Part shown: piece by piece, positions 45,314 through 56,560 of the stretch
How the letters are laid out: each line of letters opens with the position of its first letter
How positions within the stretch are numbered: position 1 is the stretch's first letter
Assembly (NCBI GenBank): GCA_015680685.1
Contig: MNCI01036217.1
Location: 1 to 64,000, forward strand
Reading direction: 5' to 3'
Source of the DNA: Gnetum montanum
Taxonomy: Eukaryota; Streptophyta; Gnetopsida; Gnetales; Gnetaceae
Length of the DNA: 64,000 bases
Made by a program: the position numbers and the translations under genes
The notes under the pieces: model-generated
Told to the model about the DNA's origin: nothing
Database searches by the model: none
What the model saw: only the letters and a program-made list of their open reading frames with translations

Positions 45314-46702
45314 TGAAACACCACCAATTTTGGGCTTCAGCACTTTAACTGCAAATTTATCTAAGTCTCAAAACTTGGCAAATTCTTCTAAGTGTTAGTG
45401 CTATGCTCCCCAATGTAGAGCATGCATCATAGGACCTATTTTGCAAAATTTTCTAAGTGTTAATAGCAGTTGCATGAAAATTTTTCTAATTTTTGTGCTA
45501 TGCTGTCACTTTGCTTGCTACGCTCTAGAGCATAGCCAACGTAGCACACATTTCTATGGACAGTTTGCTCAAGTGCTAAGCCAGAAAATGTTAAGATGGA
45601 TTGGGATGGAAAAAATAGTTTGGCAAAATTTCTAACTTCTATGGTTGATATGTCCTAGAGCGTAACTAACATAGCACACATTTTAGTGGCTAGTTTTTCC
45701 TAAGTGTCAAGCTAGTAGTTGTCAAGATAGCTTAGAATGGAGGAACAGTATGAAAGATTTTCTAATTTCTAAGGCTACCCCTCCTACTATGCATTAGAGC
45801 GTAGCCAGAATAGCATGAAGTAAAACAACAAATTCTATCAAATTTTTATAAGTATCCCTACTACACTCTAGAGTGTAGCTAGTGTAACCAGTGTTGGACA
45901 TCCAATTTTGTAAAATTTGATGAAGTGTTATGCTATGATCCAGAGTGTAGCCAGCATAGCACTGTAGAGAAGCCTTTGACAGTCTCCATAACTCAATACC
46001 AGCCTTCATCTTAGCTCCAAAATTCCTTCAAAAATCAAGATCAACAATTTGTATCTCTTTTTCATCCCCTATTGGTCTCCCAAATTGTACTTATGCTTGA
46101 CCCTACTTGAAAGAGGGGAAGATGCAGTCCTGAAGTGTAGCCTCCAAATTACATTGTTTTTGCACTGTTTGCAGGTACATTGCAATCATTCAAACTTTGG
46201 CACATGTAGTCTTAGTAGCATAGTCACAGTTCAGCAATTTCTGGGGATCCATTGCAGTACACTAAAGTGTATCACTTGCTACTTTTGTGGGAGCATAGCT
46301 GGCTCTAGTGTAGCCCCATCTACCCTCATGCCACATGGTGCCTAATCCACATTTTGTGCTAGTCCTAACCCTATAAATATACTTACGCTCAACATTTTAG
46401 GGGTTGGCAAATCAAAAGGGCATTGGGCATTTTTGCATTCTTAGTGTCCTTTAGCACTCATGCACCCTAGCACACTTAGCACCTTTGTGTACTCCAGGAT
46501 CTCATCGAACCACTGGTGCACATCGTTCAGCATGTAGCTCACCACTTTTCTTATGGAATACCCCAATAGCCAACCTAGTAGGTTCAATCCCCATGACAGC
46601 TATCAGTTCCATAGCCTGGATGCCCTAGAGATTGTGACTACACTGCTACGCTACCACTGTACCTGCTTGTACACCATGTACCACTCTCACCTCTTTTCCT
46701 AC
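45314..46702 (+). repeat. Tat-like 3' LTR, right end missing
   Basis: It matches the 5' LTR from its first base to the point equivalent to about 29735, then stops at TTTTCCTACGT. The TATA box is at 46372-46379. The last 380 bp or so are missing, and E4 protease-RT linker sequence follows at once. Confidence 0.87.
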
Positions 46703-47560
46703 GTTCTAGATATGACCAAGCAAAGGTTGTTGACCATTTATTCACCACATTCAACAACTTTTCTTTTTGCCCAAGAGCAAGTTTGGCATTAATGATGACT
46801 AGTTTACCATTCTTTAAAAATGCATACTCCATACCAGTCAGTAAATTTTTTAATTCTAAGGGCTCCTGCTTAAAGTGATCAAGGATTTCCAACTCTCCCC
46901 AACAGGCATCATCATCTTCATTAAAGAGTTAGAATTGAACTTGTTCAATTTTATCCATGCCTTCAACATATGCACATGTTAGGCTCTTAGTTGGCTCCAT
47001 GCATATTGTGTTGTTATCTAAATCAGCTATTAGCCATTAGGTGCCCTCCTGCTTTGTGTTCGCTATGTACAGATACCATTGAATATTAATTTCTTGTGTA
47101 GACTAATTGCATGTCTTAATATATGTGCTCTTGATGAACCAAATATCTTGCATACAATTACACCTATTGTCATTATACGTGATGCATGGAATACACTTCT
47201 TCTCAATATTTCCTAGCTAATTCTTCTTAGATATTTTGAGAGATTGGTCTCTTATACCCATTTCTGCATCAACCGTGCTTAACCAAGCCCTTCCGATGAT
47301 GATAGGGAAGTCAATTTTGTAGTTGTCCAGCTTGATTATTAGAAAATCATAAGGATAGAACCACCCACAAACTGTGATCACAATGTCCTCTAATAATCCC
47401 AAAAGGATAGTAATCTATTAATTTGCTAATTCTAAATGAATGTTACTCTTCTTAAGAGGTGGTAGGTTCTAAGCCTTGTACATATCATGGGAGATGAGGT
47501 TAACTCTATAACCAAAGTTAAGAAGAGCTTTGCATGGCTCTTGTCCAACAATTTGTAGAT
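46703..47560 (-). pseudogene. E4 protease and protease-RT linker
   Basis: Reverse-strand reading: the active-site area near 47525 is ALLNFGYRVNLI, where E2 has LLDSGFGVNLI, so both Asp and Ser are lost. The frame 47217-47402 contains GLLEDIVITVCGW and PIIIGRAWLSTVDAE. The linker follows to 46703, where it meets the cut Tat LTR in sequence equal to E1 position about 3045. Confidence 0.83.
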
Positions 47561-49979
47561 AGATGAGTGGACTTCCTGGATTAGATCTTTTTGTAGAAAG
47601 TTTGCTAGCCTTGATCTAATTAGAAATAGCATGGGTTAACATTACAATGTAGATCCTAGGCGGAACTTAGTTTGAATGGCATTCAAAGCTATTTGATGTA
47701 GAGGATGAGGATGCTGGAGATGTAGGGTGATCAGCTAGAGTAGGTTGTGAGGGCTGGAGAGGACTACTAGGCTAGAAGAAAGGTCGTTTCCTTAATCGAT
47801 TATCCAGACCACTTGGTTAAAAAAATGGTCGTAAGTGTACAGCCCTTGTAGCATTTCATTGTTGCAGCTGTGGAGGAATTTCACCTTGCATGGATGGAGC
47901 AGTAGGTAACTGAGTTGAAGGTGGAGGTGTAGGTGCAAAGGGATGTGGAGGATGATAAGGATATAGATATGGGTTTTTCCATCGAGTAAATGATGAATGT
48001 GTTCGGTGGTACTCTAGAGGGTAATAGTGATGCTAGAATGATGCATGACTCATAGAACTTCAAGGGGAGATGGATTGCTAAGCATAGTACCCATATGGAT
48101 CTGGTTGCTTATAAGGATACTATTGCCTTGGTGGTAACATTTCCCACGATTGTGGTTGATACCACTATTGGCATTGTTCGTATGATTGTGGAGGAGTTCC
48201 ACTTGGGTAGTAAGCTTATTGTTGCTGGTGGAACTATCTTAAACTACCTTGAGGGTAAGGCAATCATCTTGGAGCTTTCCTACATGCTAGGCAAGGATTT
48301 AATGCGTACACTCTAGACTCTTGTAAGTGTGACACCGTAGGGCAACATCCCTTTGGATATTCATATTGATAGATGTTACATTCAGTTTCATCATCAGAGT
48401 CAAAATCCACAACTTTCTCTACTACAACAACTTTGCCCTTACCTCTTTGGCAGGCACATTTAGCTTCTTTTCACTCCTATGTTTATGATCACTATTGTGC
48501 TCTTTGGATTCTTCGACAATCTTTAAAGTGATTTGAAAATTTTCATCCAAAGAGTCCCATAACTTTTTAACCTTGGCTGAAATATTAGAAATAGATTTTT
48601 GAATGGGCAATGTCTTTTTGTTCACCACTTCATCAAGTGGTAACTCCTCCTCATCACAAAATCAGACCTCTCATTTTCTAATGGAAGGATNNNNNNNNNN
48701 NNNNNNNNNNNNNNNNNNNNNNNNNNNNNNNNNNNNNNNNNNNNNNNNNNNNNNNNNNNNNNNNNNNNNNNNNNNNNNNNNNNNNNNNNNNNNNNNNNNN
48801 NNNNNNNNNNNNNNNNNNNNNNNNNNNNNNNNNNNNNNNNNNNNNNNNNNNNNNNNNNNNNNNNNNNNNNNNNNNNNNNNNNNNNNNATTTGTCATTGAA
48901 TAGTTCTAACATAGTACTCCATCTATAGATAGATTTTGGCTCTAAGAACCAGTACCAACTTTCAACTTCCTTAATGAGTGTCCTTGGGAAAAGCTTGAGT
49001 TTTTGCCACTCATTCTCTATATTTTGTAAGGCACATGCATCTTGAAAAGCTTGTACATGTGTCTGTGGATTAGAATTGTATCCCCCCTTAAATCTTGGGA
49101 TAATGTTCATATCTAGGCACTTGATCCGACTATCCTTCACATGCTTGGTTGGGATTTCCATTACCTCTAAAATGTTGAGCATACTTCGAGTCACCAATCA
49201 AGGTTTATCATCATTGTTACATTGATGATGCCAATGATGGTTTCAGCCACCCCTTCAATTTTGGTGGCCTTCATCGATTACCTTCATCGTGGTTGTTTCG
49301 ATGTTGACTTCCATGAGAACTATCATATGAAGAGGAATGTTCATAATTGGATGAAGAAGATGAAGAGGAAGGTGGATCGCCACTGCCACCATAGTGTCCA
49401 CCATCACTCTTATTCTCTTTATGATCACCATCCTTAGATCCCTTATTGTTGTGATGTTTACCTAAGTCCCTACCTTGGCTATCACTCTTTCGTAACCTTG
49501 GTTTATAAATTATCAATCACAGGGTTAGGTTCACACCCTTGCCATCAGTAGCAAGGGGTGGAGAATCTTCATGTTGAGAACCTTCTAAGGGGGATCCTCA
49601 TTATCCTCTTGATCTAGTAGGAACAAGGGGTTAGTGTAATGTTTCCCCTTTGTAGCTTCATGGAGTTTCTCCTGATGTTTATCTCTTTTATGTTGTGTTT
49701 CAATGGGACAGTAGTTTGAGTGTCATATCCATCCACAACATACTCCTCATGAAGATCTACTATGCCTAACTTCTTAAGGGTTTTAAACAACATTCCAAGC
49801 ATAGATCCATTAGGGGGTAAGATGTCATTGCCCTCCATATCATGCCATCACATTTGTTCATCCTAATGTAGGATGAAGATGAAATTTAAAACAAACTCAT
49901 TTGGATGAGTGTATACCACCTTGCATTCTTGTCGGACCAGTGGTTTAGCATCTTCAGGCTTGCAAGAAGAAGAAGACAT
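47561..49979 (-). pseudogene. gag: E4 gag remnant
   Basis: The start is ATG at 49979 (MSSSS), 138 bp after the PBS and matching the E2 start at 59421. Capsid blocks at 49197-48890 include VQAFQDACALQNIENEWQ and LKLFPRTLIKEVE. A His/Ser/Asp-rich block is at 49271-49516. The C-terminal Pro/Gln-rich tail is at 47700-48350. Frameshifts separate the pieces. A 197-base run of N (48691-48887) hides part of the capsid region. Confidence 0.83.
48691..48887. other. Assembly gap (197 N)
   Basis: A run of unresolved bases inside E4 gag. Shorter gaps are at 36436-36441 (6 N) and 61986 (1 N). Confidence 0.99.
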
Positions 49980-50115
49980 TTTGCAAAACAAAAATGAAAT
50001 TCTTAGTGTGCTTTTATAATTTTATGTATAGTGGGAATGATATGGACCTTTAGGTTTGTACAATGATATTAATGATATTCACTTAGACGTAACATCACAC
50101 ATTCCACAAAAAAAG

Positions 50116-50133
50116 TCCTTGGCAATAGTGTCA
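50116..50133 (-). promoter_or_regulatory. E4 primer-binding site (tRNA-Asp type)
   Basis: The reverse strand reads TGACACTATTGCCAAGGA one base after the LTR end. The complement of plant tRNA-Asp is TGGCGCCGTTGCCGGGGA. All differences are G-to-A or C-to-T changes, as expected from decay of methylated sites. Confidence 0.75.
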
Positions 50134-50134
50134 A

Positions 50135-51036
50135 TGATGAGTGGTGAGGTACCCCTACACCCAACCATACAAATCACAAGCTTCATGCTTAATCGGGTCA
50201 AATTTTGTGGACTTCATCGTTTCCAATGCACTAGCTTTTTAGGAAGTGAATCGAGCCTTAAGGTCAATCGTTGTCTTCCCAATTACACTTATGACATTCG
50301 TTGGTATGATTAAGTGTAACTGAGGCATTCGATTTGTATCATTTTTTATGTTTTATAGTTGGGTGCTTGAAATGTAGATAAAAAGGAATTTAATTAACTA
50401 ATCTAAATTAACTAATTAAGTAATAATTTAAATAATCCTAACATAAGTATTTGTTCCCACTTTCTGTACATGTCCTAAGCCCACGTAATTGCTGCTGGGC
50501 AACCAAGTGCTACGCTACTAGGCATACCAAGTAATAATGCTACTAGGATTACCAAATGAATATGTGTTACACTCGAAGCGGTCATACTTATGTATTTAAT
50601 CTATCTAGCTTAAATTACTTCATTAACTCAATTGCTGGAAAATATTTGCTAAATAATTGAAAAAATTTAACAAATAACTAAAAAAACATTGAATGCATAA
50701 ATGAAATAGCTAATCTATCTAAAGTGCTACAAGATTTATTAGAAAGCTCATCTTTATTGTCGCACACACTATCATGCTTAGGTACAACAATGCTTGAATA
50801 AAGATCCTAGCACTCAATGACTCCTACTGTAGGCACTCAAGGAAAAAAAATTTAACTTTCAAATGGAAAAAAGGTAAGAGCTTCGCTGCTACTGAAATCT
50901 AGATTGCAATAAATGTAGCTGGTAGACATGTATTTATAGGCGATGAATAGACACTACATCGATGGGGCCTCGTCAACACAGGGTGAGATGCATCAACAAT
51001 GCCTCATCGACACAGCCAACCAACGACAACTCATCA
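50135..51036 (-). repeat. E4 5' LTR (902 bp)
   Basis: It matches the 3' LTR at 20104-20976 end to end, with TGATGAGTGG at the left, a reverse TATA box at 50931-50938 and TCATCA at 51031-51036. ATATT follows on the right and pairs with ATACT at 20099-20103. Confidence 0.9.
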
Positions 51037-53060
51037 ATATTCTTATGCGTAGATATTTATAATAAGCTACACATACCTAGATGTGTATGTGTAGCCTATT
51101 TAGGCTAAAATTTATGCTTCATCATACCCCCACAACTAATTAAAAACTCATCCTAAAGTTATACAAAAATGGATGAACTCTAATTACAAAAATGATGGGG
51201 TGACAAGGACTCAATTGAACAAAATGACTTACAAGATTGCATTACAAAATTTTGATTAGTTAGCTCAATTATAAAAAAAAATTAGAATATCATGACTTAT
51301 TAAAAAATAATTCTCTTTACAATGATTGATGAAGATACTATCCAAGCATAAAATGAGCCCATGTTGCTTAATTTCATTTTTGAAAAAAGATGATAGGTGA
51401 TGAATTAAATACAAAATTCTCTAATAAGCTAAGGTCCTTATACTACTTGGTGTTTGTGTTAAATATTACCTTGATCCATTCTTTTTTTTTTGAGGATTTA
51501 AAGTGGAGAGGCATCATTAGCATATTCAGCCCAGTGTTTTGCAATCCTATTGCCTCATTAATGGCTAATAGTGTAAGAAATCAAAATGTCTTGAATCTTC
51601 ACCAAGCAATCATCCTATAATTGTTTTAGAAAAGTATATCTTAATGACTTACCAGTTGCTACTACTAGTTTGAATAGGCTACATTAATGACATTTGCAAT
51701 ACAACTTTGAAATCTTCTAGTGTAAACTCCAAGAATGACAGAAAGTTTAGTTCCACCTTGTGTTCCTATGTGACTATTGTGTCCTAATGAACTAAATTAG
51801 AATCCCTAATAGAGTCACCTAAAGGTTAGTGCATGCATGCACTAAAGCCTATGAAGCTTTTCCATCAAATGTCCATAATGGATTTGATGTCACGTTCATG
51901 GGTATTAGCTCTTACCCAAGACTATGCTTATTGCTCTGCAAGTTGTTGATCTAGCTACTACTTATGTTACTCTTGAGTTCAAGCCCTCTTCTCATATTAC
52001 TACCTTGATTGATGTGCATCATTCTATGCTCGGATGCCATCTATAATTAATCAACAAGCATAATTAATCAGCTACTTTAATGCAATTGCCCTTCTTAACC
52101 CTTGTGCTTAAGATCATTTGTAAAAAAAATAGCTATTTTTTTTAATTTTTATCACATAGGAATCCAAAGGCATTTGGTTTATCATGTTTTACTTTACTTT
52201 AAATTTTATAGTATTATACAAAATTTTAAAATTTTAAATGTTAATTATTCTTCATGACTAAATCATAACTCTAGGCACAAATATATTTAATTAAACTTCA
52301 TATGGACAACATATAGCTCTTAGAAGATCTATGTGCTCTCAAAAGCAAAAAATTCCCTTGTATTTTGAGTTTGAAATGAGAAAAATAAGGTCCCTAAGCT
52401 CATATTTATACATGTGGCTTATAGCCAATATTAGCACATAAATAGACCATTGCACTAACACATATATACTAGTGTAGCATACATAAGTTGGATTTTTCCT
52501 TATATTTTAACTTGAAATGCTCATTTTTGCAATTTTTGAATTGAAGCACTTATGGGACTACCTCGGCTAAAGTGGAATGCCAACATTCATCCTTTGGTGT
52601 ATGACTCATAGAATTTTAGATCCTCAACATATGAAAATTTACTAAATTCATGGAAAAGGGTTAAAAATTACTAAAAATCATCAAAATAATAAGTGAAAAT
52701 TACCAATTTGGGGTTAAATAAGCTCTTGCAATTTTTTTTTCAAAAGATCATGTTGTGCTAGGCCATGAGGCATCCAAACAATATGTGATCAAGTATTAAC
52801 AAGAGTCATTCATATAGGTTCTTCCCATAGTAGGCTCCTACCCTTGCTTCCCTTAAATCAACACTAACAAATACGTCCAAAGAAATCTTGGTAGTTTAAT
52901 ATTAATATGATCACAAGTCAAAGGAATTCATATTAATTGCTATAAATATTTATCACATATTATCATAGGCTTAGAAATTCAAGTGCATAGTGAGGTAATG
53001 AGGTGAGACAGTGAGAGAATAGGAGATAAGAGTTAGCGATATGAGGTACCTTGCACCTAA
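51037..53060 (-). mobile_element. Remnant of older Athila-like element E8
   Basis: 51037-51124 is a U3 start ending TCATCA, followed by the same polypurine tract (TACCCCCAC... from 51125). The internal part continues to about 53060 on the reverse strand with the start of the 3' ORF at 52040 and a 3' UTR segment (CTTCCCATAGTAGGCTC near 52823) matching E4 at about 24937. The rest of the LTR is at 19736-20103, on the other side of E4. No gag or pol is left. Confidence 0.65.
51660..52040 (-). pseudogene. E8 3' ORF remnant
   Basis: The reverse strand starts ATGGCATCCGAGC after the acceptor TTGATTAATTATAG. After about 110 codons it reads FTLEDFKVVLQ, matching TAPEDVKTQLQ of the E4 ORF. The rest is deleted before the polypurine tract. 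Several stops are present. Confidence 0.55.
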
Positions 53061-53245
53061 TCATAATGTACCCTAAGTGTAGATTATGATTAATTAAAAT
53101 CACCTTATCCTTCTTTTCATAGTTAAGACCAAGCCATATCTCTTCCAATGGAATCACATTGCATTGTCCTCATGACTACTATATTATTGGCGGGGGGGGT
53201 GGGTGGTGGTGGTGGTGGTGGTGGTGTTGGGGGGGTTTGTGTCAG
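53061..53245. repeat. G-rich and GGT microsatellite
   Basis: A run of G and GGT units at 53190-53237 (GGTGGTGGTGGT core). The bases before it show nothing recognisable. Confidence 0.8.
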
Positions 53246-54060
53246 ACCCCAAAAAGAGAATTTTATTAATAGAAACCAAAATTTAGTACATATGCTACTT
53301 CAAGACATATAGATTGAGGAAAGGAGGAAGAGAAACCATGTTGACTGAGATTATTATAGAGGAAACGTGTTAAACTTAGCATTCCACAGGGTGTACAAAT
53401 GCATTCCAAAGATCAACCATTCGTTGAAATGTGTGTGTCTTTTCCTGGATGTGGATAGTTGAATGAGAACAAAGGTGGAAGAAAGAGGAAAAAGGCCAAA
53501 TGGTGTAGAAAACTGTGGCTTAATTAGGAGACTCTCTTCTGAAGCGAGGCTTGATGATGGTGATTACTTGGATCTCCGATATGACTCCATGGCTGCAATA
53601 AGAAAAACAACTGGTTAGCATTCATCTTGAATTTTGGGGCTTGAGATATAATTTGGAAGTGAACATGCCGAAGAATTTGCATTTTTTCCGAAGTAGTTAG
53701 TTGTAAGGAGTTTGAAATAATTGTCTTTTGAAAAAGTGTGGTACATCTACGTTTCCAAATATTATATAAGATGATGGGCCTAAGGATCTTCCATAGGAAA
53801 TGAGAGTTTTTGGACCTGATAGGTAAGAAACCAAACATTACGGCCTCTTGTGTAAGAGTGCATGAGGGAAAAACCTTAGAAGCCCATTCCCATGCATGCT
53901 GAGCAAATGGGCAAAGCCAAAAAACATGGACAAAGGTTTCAGGGTCATTACATAAAGGGCACTTAGGGGAGTGAATGACTACTATATTATGATCAATTGA
54001 AAAAGCAACACAACTACAAAACTTACTTATAAACAATTGCTGGGGGTCATTTATTGAATC
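53246..54060 (-). mobile_element. LINE fragment with zf-RVT domain
   Basis: The reverse-strand frame 53524-54036 contains CPLCNDPETFVHVFWLCPFA and HAWEWA, the zinc-binding domain that follows RT in plant L1-type LINEs (Cys-x2-Cys...His...Cys). A LWKILRPIILYNIWKRR segment follows, also usual for this domain. RT and endonuclease are missing. Confidence 0.88.
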
Positions 54061-54498
54061 AGTTAATTAACAAAGACATTTTTTTGGTTTTTTGATGATG
54101 CACCTTCAAACATGGGTTACATGTAGTTCCAATTACATGTTGAGACTAATTCCACGAAGTTAAAGCATGGGTCATGTTAAACTTGAAATTGGTTCAGTTT
54201 TTAAATAAGCATCCTTATCATATTCGTGTATTTCAATCGATTTCATTTTGTATTACATATGGTTAATTATTTGGTTGGTGTTCAATTAATGTTTATTCTA
54301 GTTTATTGTATTACATGTTATAATTATAACGTGATTATGGATAGTTTTTATATATTGGTTAGTATGTTCCTCATTTGTTTCTCAAGTAGGTTTTGACATA
54401 TTAAATTAGTAAGCGGTTCCAATTGAGAAAGATATGTAAACCATATAAACAGTATCTCTATATAAGAATTCAGGCAGCGTTTGCATGTTTTATTTATT

Positions 54499-54642
54499 AT
54501 GGCCGTTGCTAGCAGCTCCAACGCAGCAAAGGATTCCTGCACCTTCTCGGCCACGCTTCTGGAGATGGCCAAGGGCACGCACATCCCCGCGCGCAGCGGA
54601 TTCGCCAAGGTCACCAAAGACTACTCTGTAGAAAAAAAATAA
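54499..54642 (+). CDS. Unrecognised short GC-rich frame (47 codons)
   Basis: The frame begins MAVASSSNAAKDSC and ends DYSVEKK. It is much richer in GC than its flanks and sits just before the LRR fragment. It may be a piece of the same or another gene. I do not recognise it. Confidence 0.25.
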   Translation: MAVASSSNAAKDSCTFSATLLEMAKGTHIPARSGFAKVTKDYSVEKK

Positions 54643-54655
54643 AATATGCAGAAGC

Positions 54656-55410
54656 ATGCAAATTGAGGTACATGTTTTCAAAGGAAGACGCAACAGGAAT
54701 ATAAACAAGGATTGCCAACGCCTGCTCTGGCTGTCCCTATACACAAACCGTCTTACCGGCCCCATACCTCCGGAGATCTCCAACTGCAGCAGCCTGCCGT
54801 GGCTCAAGGCCTTCTCCAACAATCTCTCCGGCCAGGTTCCGCCAGACTTCCTCAACATGGGCATCCGCGTGAACCAGACGTTCAACGAAAACAAAAAGCT
54901 GGCGTGGATTCTGCTGCCCGAGTACAACAACTGAGAGGCCATACTGCGCTGGATTCCGAACAGGATACCCTTCGCCTGGACCGACGGCGACCAGTCTCGC
55001 TGCAACCATTTCTGGGAGACCCTTCTCCAAGGACCGCTACCGCAGCACTCGCGCCCACATACATTCAAGTGGGCGATAATCAACTCCACGGCGCCATACC
55101 GGCGATCCCGGGCGAGTTTTCAATGATTACAGATCTGCCGCTCTACTCCAACAGGCTCACCGGCTGTCAGTTTCCTGTTCAACCACGGCCTCTGCGCGCA
55201 GAGGCCAGCGGCATATCCGTCAACGCGGGGAACCAAACGATCTGCTGCAATAGCACTCAAAAACAACACCAGCAGCAGTTTCAAATCACGTCCAAGATCT
55301 CTGCAATCGACTGCAGAACATTGAAAGAGCTTCCGCCCAACTTGGACAACTGCGGTGCCTTCGAATCTTACGTTTGCAGTCGCCATGGCTGAAACGACTG
55401 CAGAGGACTT
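54656..55410 (+). pseudogene. LRR receptor-like kinase ectodomain fragment
   Basis: Leucine-rich-repeat receptors bind ligands outside the plant cell. The frame 54656-54934 has the plant LRR pattern in LSLYTNRLTGPIPPEISNCS and LSGQVPPDFLNMG. It runs past one stop (54932) into a IPFAWTDGDQSRCNHFW-type segment. A second LRR piece (VGDNQLHGAIPAIPG, LPLYSNRLTG) is at about 55066-55165 in another frame. No transmembrane or kinase part is present. The GC content is about 55-60% by eye against a 33-35% background. Several overlapping frames on both strands are shadows due to high GC. Confidence 0.75.
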
Positions 55411-56560
55411 TGGAATGCTGTAGTTGTTGAAGGAGTTGTGGTTGGAGGTTTGCAAGAAAATAGAAAAGTTGTGCAGTGACTTATGTGATCTTGGGTGCGT
55501 TAACAGTTACTACAGGCGTTGCACTTCAGATTAATTGAGTTGGTCATTAAAATATGCAAAAGCATTGAGCATGATTTGGTCTAATGAAATTAATTAATGC
55601 ATCAAAGGATACTGGATATCATCGCACGCCTCCTTTGCCGCTTCCATCAGATTCTATGCTAATCCAAGATATTAAGGATGCTAGATTTGGCAGTTTGCAC
55701 CAATTTGTAAGGCTTCTATTTGATTCTTCCATATCAATTTATTATTAAAATGATTATTTTTAAACATTGTTATACAACCATTTAGTAGAAATAAGACATT
55801 TAACTTTGTATTGAGGGTAGGGAATCAAAGACGAAGAAGGGGAGTTGATACCCAAACAAACCCACATCAAGTTGAAGTCACTTTTTCCTCAAAAATCATT
55901 AAGAGAGGATTTGTTGAGCCTTGTGGCAATTATAGACTATTGGAGTCCATTGTAGGGTTGTCAAGGTTGCTGCATTGTGAAGACAGCAAGGCAGAATTGT
56001 AGATTAGGCAAAGTCTCCTTTGTGATCCTTGAGATCTTTATTTGTATTCTTGATTTCAATTTGATTTAATCATTAATTTTTATTCTTGAACTTAAGATTA
56101 GAAGTTAGGATGAAAATTCATGTTTTTACTTATGAGTGACAAACGTAAGTGTGGAATTTGATTGAATTTGGTCCTAATTGGTTTTATGTCTCGATGATCT
56201 TTTTGACTTTGAACCATTCCTCCACAAATATGACTCGTGGGTCAATCAAAGACAAGGTGATAATTTATGCAACAAAGATAATTATCAAAGTAATTCAGCA
56301 CTGAATTTTACCTGGCTCATCATGTCACATACTACTTTAGTGATGTATTAAGATTATTTAAAGTTGTCAATTGGTGAAGTACCCTAGTTAATAGAGGTCT
56401 AGCTTTAGACATGGATCATATGTCCTTTCAACAAAATATCAAATGGGTTTGTTCAATGAAGTTATTTTCCCCTTTTTAACATTATTATTACATAGTCTTA
56501 ATAGTTGTATGCTAAAATAATGGATCAATTCAACAAACCCCCTTGATGTCATACCCTTTT
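55411..56560. other. Intergenic AT-rich DNA
   Basis: No gene that I can support. The short frame at 55811-56002 has no recognisable motif. Confidence 0.45.

Larger units (their letters stand above)
28411..46702 (+). mobile_element. Tat/Ogre-like Ty3/gypsy retrotransposon (18.3 kb) inserted in E4
   Basis: The 5' LTR is 28411-30117, PBS 30125-30142, gag 30608-33050, protease to 33781, RT 40030-41140, RNase H, a second RNase H (41645-42110), integrase to 43446, polypurine tract 45300-45313, and a 3' LTR from 45314 cut at 46702. Long LTRs, large size, the CNYH...HGHDT gag finger and the second RNase H are typical of the Tat lineage. About 6.2 kb separates protease from RT. Ogre elements have an intron at this place. 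Here it also carries tandem repeats and an antisense gene. The two LTRs look roughly 85-90% identical by eye, so the insertion is old. Confidence 0.88.
20104..51036 (-). mobile_element. Athila-like retrotransposon E4, split by a Tat/Ogre-like element
   Basis: This reverse-strand element has its 5' LTR at 50135-51036, PBS at 50116-50133, gag from 49979, protease near 47130-47540, RT to integrase at 26216-28410, 3' ORF at 21297-24083, polypurine tract at 20977 and 3' LTR at 20104-20976. LTR ends are TGATGA/TCATCA and the flanks ATACT and ATATT match at 4 of 5 bases. The + strand Tat-like element (28411-46702) lies inside its RT. About 0.5 kb of E4's RT, including the catalytic FMDD box, is missing at the 46702/46703 junction. 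Without the insert the element would be about 12.6 kb, a normal Athila size. Confidence 0.87.

Noticed and set aside
54490-55455. Several long frames on both strands, such as 54490-55089 and 55120-55455 reverse
   Set aside because: The region is GC-rich, which lowers stop frequency in all frames; only the + strand shows LRR motifs.
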